Of a stretch of DNA of 64,000 nucleotides, positions 34,856 to 44,547 are shown piece by piece. Numbering within the stretch: position 1 is the first letter of the stretch; the number at the start of each line of letters is the position of its first letter. Made by a program: the position numbers and the translations under genes. The notes under the pieces were generated by a model. That model did not search any database and had not been told where the DNA came from. It saw only the letters and a program-made list of their open reading frames with translations. This DNA is from Ischnura elegans (taxonomy: Eukaryota > Arthropoda > Insecta > Odonata > Coenagrionidae): the NCBI RefSeq assembly GCF_921293095.1, contig NC_060252.1, forward strand, positions 3,720,001 through 3,784,000. The letters are read 5' to 3'.

Positions 34856-35089
34856 AGGCCGTTTTACACGGTACACGGAATTGCGCAATCTGACTTACGT
34901 ACGAAGGCGCAATCAAAATTGCGTCGTGTAAAGCGGTGAATTGCTAGAACACATGCGAGAATGCGTGGATGCGAGACGGCAAAATAGCCACTGTTTTAAT
35001 TTCGTTCATGCATTCGCGCAATTCCGCGCCATTTTAGAAATTAATGCAGCTCTAACCTGCGCAATTCCGTACCTCGTGTAAAACGGCCT
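34856..35089. mobile_element. PIF/Harbinger-like MITE
   Basis: 234 bp. TIRs AGGCCGTTTTACACG at both ends, with inner GGAATTGCGCA repeated on each arm. The 3-bp duplication TAA lies at 34853-34855 and 35090-35092. Non-coding. Confidence 0.88.
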
Positions 35090-35092
35090 TAA

Positions 35093-35538
35093 GGCTGAAG
35101 CCGGAAACTTTTGATGCGCGCGTGACTCGATAAACAATGCGGTTCGCGCGGCTGAAAGCTATTAATTATTTCGATGTATGTATAGCATATTGTAAGCACT
35201 AATGGAAGTCGCACTTAAATTTGTTACAATATTAATTAATTTATAAAATTGGCCGAGAAAAGAAAAATGCGTCTTACTCAACCATGCCATAATATATATG
35301 CGATAATCCAGGAAAAACCAGTGGCCGGGGCAGAAGGCTGCTGTTGGCCGCACCGCGATATACAGGGATAAAATATTACCATATTTAGTCTCCAGGAGGC
35401 CGGTGTGCAAAGAGAAATGAAGGGTAAAAAGTTGAGGGAAAGTATTGATAAAAAAACATCAGCTCCGGTACAATTATTTATTGTAACCAGGTGTATTCTG
35501 GCATATTTTAGGCAACATAAAGTTCAGGTAAAACTCTT
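35093..35538. other. Unrecognised sequence downstream of the YqaJ frame
   Basis: 3' side of the YqaJ gene on the minus strand. No polyadenylation signal was clearly assigned and no other feature was recognised. Confidence 0.35.
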
Positions 35539-36342
35539 TTAATTTATCCACCATTGCTGTGGCCCAAAACTGCTTTCCCTTTGAATTCTGTCAATTATAA
35601 TCCCATGAGGAGACCACACAATAAAATCGCAATATTGTTTATCCCATATTTCCAGCTGTCCCTGTACTTGATAAAAATATCTGTTTCTCCTGCGTAACTT
35701 ATATTTTCCTTCTTTCACTTCCATGAAGGTAGCTCTTTTATTTTTAACTCCTTCCTCAGGAGTAATATACCTACAATTATAGGGGCACTTTATTTCAACC
35801 AAGCCTTCACCATCAGATATTACCCCATCAGGACTAGCAGCCAAAAAAGGTAATTTTTCATCAACAAAGAGACCTGCGGGTAAAACTTTATATTTGATTG
35901 AAGACCCATATTCCCTGATGGCAGATTTTTCGTTAGCATTTCCCCAATCTGTAGCCTTGTTTCTTCTGAAGGAAGGAAACAAAATATCGTCTGCCACTTT
36001 CTCCCTAGATGTTGTGGGCCTTAAATTGCAAATACGGCCAAAGAAAGAGGCCGTCAACCTTTTCCACATTTCCGCCTGCCACGTCGTATTGAGCATTTGC
36101 TCTCGTGTTTCCCTCTCCAACTTTTCCCTTGAGGTTTTATCCATTTTTAGTGATGATAGGAAATTATTCATGGAATCTTGGCTGGCCAATGCGATGTCAC
36201 TTTGTACATCAGGAACAAGCCCATAATGTTTGTCTGGTCCCTCAATTCGCAGACGTTTCTTTTTTGAAGTTTCAGAGAATTCCAGTCGTCGCTTTCTTAT
36301 GTACTCCCGATTCTTTTGGAGGAAACAGAATTTTTTGGGCAT
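35539..36342 (-). CDS. YqaJ-type (lambda-exonuclease-like) nuclease domain protein
   Basis: 267 open codons. Residues ~90-260 form a YqaJ domain: an RLTASFFGRICNLRPTTS block, WGNANEKSAIREYG, then FLAASPDGVISD and GLVEIKCPYNC. The Asp of SPDG and the E-x-K of VEIKCP are the PD-(D/E)XK catalytic residues, all present. YFYQVQGQLEIWDKQYCDFI follows, as is usual in the family. The first ~90 residues are charged and basic (KKRLRIEG). In many insects this nuclease domain follows a Mutator-like transposase domain in one protein, and remains of that domain lie directly upstream (36340-36983). The ATG used here may therefore be internal to a longer ancestral frame. Exposed catalytic residues and an open frame suggest recent activity or use. 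Confidence 0.78.
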   Translation of the reverse strand: MPKKFCFLQKNREYIRKRRLEFSETSKKKRLRIEGPDKHYGLVPDVQSDIALASQDSMNNFLSSLKMDKTSREKLERETREQMLNTTWQAEMWKRLTASFFGRICNLRPTTSREKVADDILFPSFRRNKATDWGNANEKSAIREYGSSIKYKVLPAGLFVDEKLPFLAASPDGVISDGEGLVEIKCPYNCRYITPEEGVKNKRATFMEVKEGKYKLRRRNRYFYQVQGQLEIWDKQYCDFIVWSPHGIIIDRIQRESSFGPQQWWIN

Positions 36343-36983
36343 TCTCCTGGGCTCTTGCTCGTCAGTCCTTTATGAATTATGCCATGTACATCATCTTTCA
36401 CATTGAAGGCTACCGATGCAATGGCACACCTAGTTTCATAGGCCCCCCTTAAACATAAATTTAACCTTTTCCCTCCTACGTACTTAGCTACATAAGAGTT
36501 GTAGGACTCCGCAAGATTGTTTGTCACGTTATATATCAAACTAGCGGAGTGACGAGATAATGGCAAAGGTGACATCCTCCCATTTGCCGCAACTAACGAA
36601 ATGAGGGACCAAGTTTTCCTCTCCTTCTTTGGGCCCTTTGCAATAATATTTGTCACATTTATTATGGTCACCAAAAACATGATTCGATCCTTGCTCTATG
36701 TCCATCTGTAGGAGTTTGACCCTTTCCGACCCGGCCATTTTCGCTCTGAAGGAGATTGCCCCACTCACAGCTACCCTCAATCTTGGCAAGTTATTGTTTA
36801 TTGTTCTCCTGTACCCAACGGGCACTGCCCCTTTTGAATTTCTTGGCCGTCGTGCAATATCTTGCAGTCTACTGCTGTTATTTCTAAGTAGGTGGTTGAC
36901 GCATTCTACTTTTTGCACTGGTAACTGCTGCCCATATGACATTTCCCTAGACAGCCTTTTCATTATGCTACTATCACCATCAC
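36340..36983 (-). pseudogene. Mutator-like transposase domain, frame-broken
   Basis: It begins after an acceptor (TTTTTATTACAG) at 36984-36985 with GDGDSSIMKRLSREMSYG, then KVECVNHLLRNN, then HVFGDHNKCDKYYC and VPHFVSCGKW. Near 36590 the frame changes and continues as SASLIYNVTNNLAESYNSYV, KYVGGKRLNLCLRGAYETRC. This is the insect 'Mutator-like transposase' domain as I remember it (GDGDSS, NHLLRN and NLAE.YNS are diagnostic). A second frame change near 36340 separates it from the YqaJ frame. The two shifts are unlikely to be introns because the coding sequence overlaps without loss. Confidence 0.7.
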
Positions 36984-37145
36984 CTGTAATAAAAAGGATT
37001 TCATTACTTGAGAGCGATGTTGTTTGATCGTGAATGATTTCATGATAAAAATATATTAAATATTCAAGTTTTAAAATTAACTTCCAACTAAAGTATTGAA
37101 AGAAAATGAATGCATATAGCTTACTAATGAACAAATATTTTATGC

Positions 37146-37208
37146 ACATTAGCTACGTAAGAGTTGTATGACTCTACAGGATTGTTGGTGACATTATATA
37201 TTAAACTA
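37146..37208 (-). repeat. Duplicated ~60-bp piece of the Mutator-like domain
   Basis: It nearly repeats 36483-36543, the segment encoding SLIYNVTNNLAESYNSYVA, about 660 bp upstream of the original and in the same orientation. It seems to be an isolated duplication, not a full second domain. Confidence 0.65.
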
Positions 37209-37345
37209 GGGGCGTACAAAATAGGAGACGGTGAACTACATTAAAATGCGTTTTTCAATTGTGTGAGTTTGCGTATTCAAAATTATGTTCCGAGTAATTC
37301 AACTTAACCGAATCAACAAATCCACCAAAGTCTTATTGCAATTAC

Positions 37346-37489
37346 CTATCCGTTTTTTCCAAATGATCCTCAACTCTGAGAAGGCAATCGTCTACGTCTG
37401 ATTGCTCAGCTCGTCGATATTCATCCTGTTCCTTAGGGTCCATTTCTCCACCATGCCAATTGCTGCATCTAGGCTGAGGTGATGATGGC
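37346..37489 (-). CDS. Candidate internal exon, product unknown
   Basis: 144 bp open on the minus strand between acceptor TTTCCCCTTAG and donor GTAATTGC. It encodes an acidic, Ser/Pro-rich piece (RCSNWHGGEMDPKEQDEY, then SDVDDCLLRVEDHLEKTD). Phase joins correctly with the exon candidate at 37648-37717, but not directly with the transposase exon at 36983, so another exon or an error lies between. It may belong to the same Mutator/YqaJ gene. No domain was recognised. Confidence 0.35.
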
Positions 37490-37647
37490 CTAAGGGGAAA
37501 AAACGAATTTTGAGAAAACGAATTTGCTGACGGTGATGTAATTTACACGTTAATTATAATTAGCAATTAGCGCTCCATTGAATATTTCTGAACTATTATC
37601 AACCGTAGGTATAATATTTAATGTAATTATTTTGCAGCAATATTTAC

Positions 37648-37717
37648 CTTTCCACTGCACCTGTTCCGGAACCCAATGGCGATGATTCTTCGGAATGAAC
37701 GCTTCCGGTTTCAACTG
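37648..37717 (-). CDS. Candidate internal exon, product unknown
   Basis: 70 bp open between acceptor ATTTTTTGTAG and donor GTAAATATT. It encodes VETGSVHSEESSPLGSGTG. It splices in phase (AG|G) into the exon at 37346-37489. Short and low in complexity. Confidence 0.3.
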
Positions 37718-39246
37718 CTACAAAAAATGTGTAATAAGGCTTCAGGCAAAGGAGGGAATTTTTATTCTCGTTATTTTTCTTGAAGCTTAAATAATTGGTA
37801 CACTATCAATACAAGAGAGTCATTTTTTAAACGCAAAATGAATTGAATTTCATTGTGAAATTACCTGCTTCCTTAGGTTTTGGAGGGTGATATTACCTCT
37901 TCTTAGGCTGATTACACTTACGATATCTCCACTTCAGGTAAGGAGTTGGTTTTTCCATAATCTGCTGTCCACAATCAATCTCGACACTGACCCGTCGAAA
38001 AACACAGGTGTATCTTGCTCTCGTAGCACGCTTGAACTCTCCAGCCTCCCGAAACAAAATATTTTTTTTCTCCGAATATGACGCCCGACGCAGTGGAGCA
38101 GTGTGAGGGGAAGGAAGGCAAGGGATTGGTAGTGGGGGAGAGAGAGGGGAAGGAGAGAGACCGCCAAAGAGAGGGGAAGTGGAGGTGGGGGGATCCTTCT
38201 CTGGAAGACGACAGCGCCAGGTCCCCGCCAGCGCTGTGATAGACGTTGAGCCGTAGAAAGGCCAAAACATCCATCACGCTCAAGAACATAACGCGAATCT
38301 GGTTGCAAGCACGCTCTACCGGTATATATATTTGAAATTATGAAAGACGCAGCCTTGACTCAAATGTTTGATCATCTCTGTGTCTCAATTTGGAGCGGAG
38401 TAATTCTCACGAGAAAAAGGCGATTTTTTTGGGAAGTTTACAATTTTTTTCTCCCAATAGGTTTTTACGTGTGCAACTGTGAAGACATACAAACCAAGGC
38501 TACATATATCCTATGTTTTTTAGTGGAAACAGTTCCTTGTTACATGCAAAAATGGCTCCCTAGCGACCTAAATGGTAGCTTGCTGCAACGGCACTTTTCT
38601 GGCGTGGTATCCAGTCCCCTTAAATGTCTGAAGTTCGAAACTTGCACTGGGATCACGATTTCCTGTGATCTTCATGCAATAAATTTTCACACGAATTATT
38701 TTCTAGCCAAATGGGACAAGGCTAGGGTTTAAAAAGAAATTAGAAAACCTTTTAAAATAAGGACCACCCTACTTTAAATGGACCAAATATATGATCGATC
38801 ATTGGCCCATCTTATTTTGATTCACACGATCATTCCGATGTCTCTGTTTCCATCGCTTCTTCCGTCGCCTCCCGTATTTAAAACTCTCATTCTGTTAAAA
38901 TCCAAAATGAATTTTTTAAATGGCTTTTAGCAGCCGTGCGTTCTGATTGGCTGAATAGACGATGTCAGCGATGGTTTCAGGGACGTTGCCAATTGGTGGA
39001 AAATGAAGGATGGATTTTCCATCCCCGGACCCATCGACTTAATTTAATATAAAAGTTCATTTGTCCGAATACTTTTTGCGCGACACAGTTGGAGTTGTTT
39101 TTCTTTTTTGTTTTAAATTTCGAAAGTTTATATTCTGTTGCTGTAGTTGCAGTGTATATATAAGCAAGGAGTCTATATAACACACTGACATTTATTATTT
39201 CAAGCCAGAAAAAAAAGCGATAATGAAAATTATAGCTGGAAACAAG
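37718..39246. other. Unrecognised, with a homopurine tract
   Basis: A GA/GGGA-rich tract lies at about 38094-38200, and GGTATATATATTTG, TATA-like, near 38319. Frames of 100-130 codons on both strands show no domain and include the low-complexity tract. Confidence 0.35.
38094..38200 (+). repeat. Homopurine GA-rich tract
   Basis: About 100 bp almost wholly A and G (GGGGAAGGAAGG, GGGGGAGAGAGAGGGGAAGG), apart from a CCGCC interruption. Able to form triplex DNA. A similar tract lies at 42955-43010. Confidence 0.6.
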
Positions 39247-39862
39247 CAGTGTCGCAGCGAGGGGGGGTTTGGGGGATAAACCCCCACCCCACTCCCCAGA
39301 ACTTAGTCAATTTTTTAAATTTAATGCATTTCATTTATTTGGATTAACAATACTTATAGAATAGTGTAAGGATTGATAAAATATCCCAACGAAAGCCGTA
39401 AAACTCACCATTTTGACCATTCATCTTAATTTTTTTTTCTGGCGGAGGGCCCTCTCGCATCTTCCGCTTACCCTGGCAGGTAGGCCACACCCCCAGACAC
39501 CCCAGCATTAGTTGTGCCTGAAGCCAGGGGCGCAGCTAGGAATTAAGGCTGGAAGGGGCTTACTTGCAACTAATACCGGGAGTTTGAGGTTTAGAATACC
39601 CAACAGGATAAGCGGTAGATCAAAATTAATTAATTACGGAATTTTAAAGATATATGGTTCAAAATAGTGAGTTTTACGGCTTTCAGAGGGATATTTTATT
39701 CGTCCTTACACTATTTTACTAGTAATATCAATCCCATTTGGTAAAATGGATTTAAAAAAAAAATCTCTGAGCTCTGGGGGAGGTTTCATCCCCCAAACCC
39801 CCCCCCCTCGCTGTGCCACTGCCTGAAACCCCCCATATCCTTAATTCCTGGCTGCGCCCCTG
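39247..39862. mobile_element. hAT-type MITE, family A, split by an inverted copy of itself
   Basis: Outer ends CAGTGTCGCAGCGAGG and CTGGCTGCGCCCCTG. Flanks GAAACAAG and AAAACAAT (6 of 8). Another family A element is inserted at 39525-39821 in the opposite orientation. Confidence 0.88.
39525..39821. mobile_element. hAT-type MITE, family A, inverted nested copy
   Basis: 297 bp. Ends CAGGGGCGCAGCTAGGAAT and GCTGTGCCACTG. 8-bp duplication CCTGAAGC / CCTGAAAC at 39517-39524 and 39822-39829, inside the outer element. Confidence 0.9.
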
Positions 39863-40487
39863 AAAACAATAGCTGTTCGAATGCCTTATGCACTAACTGC
39901 ACCTCTCACTCTCACGGCACGAAAGAACCGAGGAAATTGCTCTCCAAGACTGACTTTCTTGCTAGCGGAATTCTTCGTTGGTCTATCGCACTCAGTGATA
40001 GCAAGCAACTTGGACGCTTTTGCGTCGCAGCATTCGCCTCGCACTTTCGAGCGTCTTTGCCCGGGTCCCATTTGACATTTAATATTACGGAAAATTAAAT
40101 AAAAAACACCATGCCAACAGATTGTGTGGTTTTTTGTTCCGCAAGAATACACCTATAACTTCACCATCTACTCACTTTGGAAGATTTTCAGAGAAAATTG
40201 AAGACGGGCGTTTTTATGGAAATTTGCTCATTTTTCAGCCTCTGTATCTTAGTAACGGGTAAGAACTATGTCAAATGTATCCATAAATTTCAATCATATT
40301 TGAGTATACCTGCGAAGTTTCAAGTTTAAGACTCTAAAAAAGTCATTTTGTAATTTTGTCCGGCTTTTTCCGATTTCCGCCCTCTGTGCGGCGTTTTTCT
40401 CTTGCAGCGCTGTCTCAATCCTCCAACCACGTGGCGGACCCCACAACCTCGAGCCCCCACCCCACAACCCTCAAGACCTATGGCATG
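39863..40487. other. Unrecognised sequence
   Basis: A short plus-strand start near 40110 (MPTDCVVFC) faintly recalls the beginning of a THAP finger but ends after 15 codons. Nothing else was recognised. Confidence 0.35.
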
Positions 40488-40541
40488 CATTGGCGCAGCG
40501 AGGGGGGGTTATGGGGGATAAACCCCCCCCCCCAGAGCTAC
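40488..40541. mobile_element. hAT-type MITE, family A, terminal fragment
   Basis: CATTGGCGCAGCGAGG followed by the G run, GGGGGATAAACC and a C run. It ends at the boundary with the LINE reverse transcriptase fragment, inside the codons following GVPRG. Confidence 0.65.
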
Positions 40542-41410
40542 GCCCCGTGGGACGCCAGAAGTGACTATAATCTCGTTGGAGACTGCACCATCTAATATTT
40601 CTCTTTGCACTCGGTCGCCTTAAAGTTCTCTTATCCAGGAAATGACATCTTCATCCAGGCCATAAGATTTCAGTTTTATTATTAACTTTTCGTAGGGTAC
40701 TTTATAAATGCTTTCTTTGAAGTCAAGAAAAATCGCGTCTGCTGGAAGGTTATCCTCTCCGGAAATTAAAATATCGTGGGCGGAGAGCACTAACTGGGTT
40801 TCGCGTGATCTACTTGTCCTGCTTCCATGTTGAGTTCTCATTAAAAAGTTTTTCGCGTCTAGGTGTTTCATTACTGAGCTGACTACGATATGTTCAAGGA
40901 CTTTGCATGAGATAGACGTTAAAGATATCGGTCTGTTTTTAGACGGCTGTTCCTTGTCTCCACTTTTGAATATTGGCGTTACATTAGCAATTTTCCAGTC
41001 TTTAGGTATTTCGTACTGCTTCATGGATTTACTTAATATTAACTGCAAGAAGGGTGAAATTTCTGAGGCTAGTTATCTATATCAGTGGCGTAGCCAAGGG
41101 GGGCGGGTCCGGGGAGTCCGGACCCCTCCCGAAATATAAAAGCACAATTATTTTCCTTTATAAAAGAAAACAAAATATTGAAAAATTATGAATTTACCAA
41201 TTTTTTTTAACAAATCATATCTTTTCGATTATAAAAAGAGTTCAAATTAGTTTCAAACCATCATATTGGTACCCTGTTTTTTTTAATGTCCCCCACCTGC
41301 TTTTGGACACCCCCCCTTGAACGAAATTCCTGGCTACACCACTGCTTTTACGCAAGAAGAGATTTCGTTTGGACCAGGTGATTTATTTTGACTGATTGAT
41401 ACGTCAGCTG
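40542..41410 (-). pseudogene. LINE reverse transcriptase fragment 1 (N-terminal half)
   Basis: Non-LTR reverse transcriptase on the minus strand. Before the MITE at 41083-41344 it reads PGPNEISSCV (the SPGPDGI-like motif). After it come IPKDWKIANVTPIFKSGDK, NRPISLTSISCKVLEHIV, AIFLDFKESIYKVPY (first Asp motif) and DVISWIREL. After a frameshift near 40618, RVQREILDGAVS and TSGVPRG follow, where a MITE fragment cuts it. The YADD motif is absent. The clade resembles jockey/CR1. Two insertions and one frameshift make it dead. Confidence 0.85.
41083..41344. mobile_element. hAT-type MITE, family B copy
   Basis: Ends CAGTGGCGTAGCCAAGG and CTGGCTACACCACTG. It interrupts LINE fragment 1. No convincing 8-bp duplication is visible, so one flank may have been altered. 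Confidence 0.82.
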
Positions 41411-41511
41411 CACATTTCCTTTATATAATTATGGATATAAAATTCACCGTTCGTAATTTTGAGAAATTATGAAGTCAAACCATACCTATCGAAAAGTGGA
41501 GTGGCATAGGA

Positions 41512-41744
41512 CAGTGGCGTAACTATGGGGGGGGGGATGACGGGATAGATCCCCCCCCCCAAAGAATCAGAGAATTAAAAAAGTTATTTAAAAATATTGC
41601 CTAGCTTTGTGTAAATATATGTGCTGCATCTGCTTGAATTTAAATTTTTAGTGCGAAATTATGTAAAATGTACATCCAGGCATTTAAGTTTTCAAAGATT
41701 TTCCCGTCCGACTCCCCGAAAGCATATTCCTAGTTACGCCACTG
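41512..41744. mobile_element. hAT-type MITE, family B-like copy
   Basis: 233 bp. Ends CAGTGGCGTAACTATGG and CTAGTTACGCCACTG. Perfect 8-bp duplication GCATAGGA at 41504-41511 and 41745-41752. The interior differs from other family B copies, so it is a subfamily. Confidence 0.92.
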
Positions 41745-41809
41745 GCATAGGACATATGCTCCTAGGCTAGTGGCCTCCCTCCTCAGCAGAAGCATCGTGG
41801 ATAGTTACC

Positions 41810-42048
41810 CAGTAGCGGAAACAGAAAAAACTCCAGTGGGAAGGGAGGGAGCGCAAAACGTATCTTGAGTTGCCTTTATTTTTATCGAAATGAAAAAGTA
41901 ATCAAGTCACATGAAAATTTTAAGAAAGTTTCATTTAAACTAATCATACACTTATACAAGGCAATGTCTTCTTACGATATAAAAAATGCGGGCGCCGCCT
42001 CCCCCCCAAGGGTGGTAAGAAGGACCCTCCCATGCGTATCCGCCAATG
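41810..42048. mobile_element. hAT-type MITE, family C copy 2
   Basis: Starts CAGTAGCGGAAACAG and ends GTATCCGCCAATG. Interior similar to 7787-8039 throughout. No clear duplication. Confidence 0.75.
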
Positions 42049-42652
42049 CAGTCGCCCCAATAGTGACAAAATTTCCGCTTCGAACCCTCACAGGCGATGA
42101 CGACTGCATTCAGCGGCAATGCCCTCGCCAATCATAGGCACTAATTCAGAATGTGATACTTGATTTAATGTCTATTTCGGGGGAAGGAAGATCTCGTCTT
42201 CCCCAACACTTAACTCCCTCAAAGTGCCGTTTTCCATGTAGCACGTAGTGGAGCACTCAATCAAGGTGCTAATACGCAACCGAAGGCACTCACGCGAGAG
42301 ATTTAAGGTGTAAAATTATCTATGACCCTCCATTTTCCCGTTTTCTTTGATCAAGACGAAGGATATATTTATATACAATTCTGTAAAGAGTCTATCATTA
42401 CACCTGGAGGATGTCAATTAATGGAGGGTTGACGTAAGGTGTCTTTAGGTTGGAAATGGATTAAAAAAATCTTAAATTATGAGCCGACTTGATGTGTGAA
42501 ATTCAAGAACAGAAATGGTTTGACTTTAAAAATAATTGTTGAAAGAATGCTCGGAAGACCTCCAAAGTTTCCATCGATTTTTGAAGCACGTTTAGCGTGA
42601 CCAGCCATTTTTAGTCATATGTACTTGGAAGTCGGTCGTTGTAGTCTCTGTC
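42049..42652. other. Unrecognised sequence
   Basis: No coding or repeat signal was recognised. Confidence 0.4.
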
Positions 42653-42883
42653 CAGTGGCGTAGGCAGGAATTTCGTTCGGAGGGGGGGGGGGGGGTAAAA
42701 CCAGGGGGATAATTTTTGAAAAACAGGGTACTACGTACTGGGTTTTAAACTAATTTCGACACTTTTTGCGATCGAAAAAAAACTTAATTTATAAAGAAAT
42801 ATGTCATTTTCTTTTGTGTAGGAAAATAATTGTGTTTTTATGTTTGGGGGGGTCCGGACCCCACGGACTTGACTACGCCGCTG
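42653..42883. mobile_element. hAT-type MITE, family B copy
   Basis: Ends CAGTGGCGTAGGCAGG and TGACTACGCCGCTG. Duplication TCTCTGTC / TCTCTATC (7 of 8). Contains GGGGGGTCCGGACCCC near the right end, as in 41083-41344. Confidence 0.88.
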
Positions 42884-42954
42884 TCTCTATCCCACGTGGC
42901 TGCGCTATCTGACTCCCGAATCCGCATCCTCGCTAGTTCACAAGGTCTGCGTAG

Positions 42955-43151
42955 CAGGGAGCGGGAAGGAGGTGGGGGAGAGGAGAGGTGGAGTGGGGGA
43001 GAACCCCCTGAACAGACGGCTTCTCGTACCCCTCCCCTCTCGCCCCTGAACCGCGAATTTCTCCCCCTCTCACCGTCAGCCCCTCAGTCTACTCGCCGTG
43101 CCTGAACCGCCATATAAATTGCGCAGCTTGTAAAAACATCAGCACATCAGT
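42955..43151 (+). promoter_or_regulatory. Possible promoter with purine tract, TATA box and initiator
   Basis: A purine-rich tract (42955-43010) and a pyrimidine-rich tract (43025-43090) precede TATAAAT at 43113-43119. About 34 bp on is TCAGT at 43147-43151, matching the arthropod initiator. No downstream gene was recognised: the minus-strand LINE fragment 2 follows. It may be unused. Confidence 0.25.
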
Positions 43152-43394
43152 CATTTTGCCTGTGCATTTCTGTTGAGGTCGTACTTTACTGGCCCTCGGT
43201 CGAGATCTTTCTTTCATTGGATTTACTTTGGTGGCCGTCCTAGGTTCTTTCTTTCTTTATTCATCCACGGCGAGGATTGGCCCTCGCGGATGTTGTATAC
43301 AACACATTTATAAAAACATTCGATACAACGAAACATACAAAACATGTACATTGGATCAAAAACATTAGAAACACATACATTACAAAGATTACAT

Positions 43395-44186
43395 TTAAAA
43401 TAAAAGAGAAGAAATGTCCAGCTCAAAATACTCATGAATTGAGTACAGTGGATAATTGCACAGCCACTTTTCCAGCACATTTTTCAGTCTAGTGATGCTC
43501 ACTGATCTGGCTTTGCTGGGTAATTTATGAAATAATTTTACTCCCAAATTGTCAGACTGGTTGTTGGTCTTAAACAGCCTACAGTAATTAATATTTAGGC
43601 TATTTTTAGCCCTAGTGTCATGAGAGTGGATGGTGGATCGTATGGGGTAGGCATCTAAGTTATCTTTAATGTGCATAATGCTGCGAAACACAAAGAGGCT
43701 GTAGATGGTGAGGATATGAAAGTTTTTAAAAATTGGCCTGCAGTAGTCACGGGGCCCAGCACCACTCGGAATCCTCACTGCTTTTTTTTGCAGTTTTAGA
43801 ATTTCTTTGGTTTCATTTGCATGTCCCCAGAGTCGAACACCATAGGCAAGAATACTATGAAAAAAAGCAAAATAGGCTAATCTCATGTACTTTTCATTGA
43901 CACAGGTTTTTAGTTTCCTCAATAAGTACAAAACCCTAGAGAGTTTTTTGCTGAATAGGAAAACATGTGAATTCCATGTCAATTTAGCGTCAATATTAAA
44001 GCCTAGAAGCCTGACAGGATCATTGTTTAGCTCAGTGCTTTTAAGACAGCATGCAAGATGTTGTGTCTTGCCATTGTTCAGAAAGAGATTATTGGCTGTA
44101 AACCAGAGTTGAGATTCTTCTATTGCCTTTTTTGTAAGAAGTCTGACTTGGCTAGGAGTATTGCATTTCTGCACCAGAGTGGTGTC
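43395..44186 (-). pseudogene. LINE reverse transcriptase, C-terminal part
   Basis: It begins in the codons of YADD (the second Asp and TTLVQKCN) and reads NNLFLNNGKTQHLACC, LRLLGFNIDAKLTW-type thumb residues (RLLGFNIDAKLTW), AYFAFFHSILAYGVRLWG and QKKAVRI, ending at a stop. This is the standard order after the catalytic site in jockey/CR1-type LINEs. The region is otherwise open, so the MITE insertion seems to be the main damage. Confidence 0.85.
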
Positions 44187-44194
44187 ATCAGCAT

Positions 44195-44393
44195 CAGGGG
44201 CGGATCCAGGATTTCTTTCTGGGAGGGGCACAAGCAAGGCCGTATCCAGGATTTTGTTCAGGGGGGGGCACAAGGATACCTCGTCATACAAAACGAACGA
44301 AATGATAATGGGACCGTATTAAAAATCTAGCATATTTTTTAGGGTCTGGGGGGGGGCACGTGCCCCCGTGCCCCCCCCCTGGATCCGCCTATG
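44195..44393. mobile_element. hAT-type MITE, family D copy 2
   Basis: 199 bp. Ends CAGGGGCGGATCCAGG and CTGGATCCGCCTATG. Perfect 8-bp duplication ATCAGCAT at 44187-44194 and 44394-44401. It is inserted exactly in the YADD codons of the LINE reverse transcriptase. Reverse orientation relative to 16475-16676. Confidence 0.95.
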
Positions 44394-44401
44394 ATCAGCA
44401 T

Positions 44402-44534
44402 ATATCATGCAGTCCATAGAAAGATTGTAAGGTAGGTCGTTGATTAGAATAAGGAACAAGAGAGGACCAAGGACGGACCCCTGAGGAACTCCATGTTTCA
44501 CTGGAAGAAAATCAGATTGGTTATAATTGGGCAT
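44402..44534 (-). pseudogene. LINE reverse transcriptase, segment before YADD
   Basis: Reads FLPVKHGVPQGSVLGPLLF and INDLPYNL, then MIYAD, where the MITE splits the catalytic motif. The same frame resumes at 44186. Upstream sequence is lost at the foldback. Confidence 0.85.
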
Positions 44535-44547
44535 ATTAACAGGTCTG

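Larger units (their letters stand above)
43236..44547 (-). mobile_element. LINE (jockey/CR1-like) fragment 2 with 3' end
   Basis: The minus-strand fragment ends in an AATAAAGAAAGAAAGAA-type tail near 43240-43255. The reverse transcriptase C-terminal part (43395-44534) is split by a family D MITE. The 5' side is cut by the compound foldback beginning near 44548. Confidence 0.82.

Noticed and set aside
37893-38308. First exon of the Mutator/YqaJ gene
   Set aside because: The frame spans the low-complexity purine tract, and its possible donor (GTAATA) does not join in phase to the exon at 37717.
40110-40155. Start of a THAP-type zinc finger
   Set aside because: Only nine suggestive residues before a stop; no C2CH completion.
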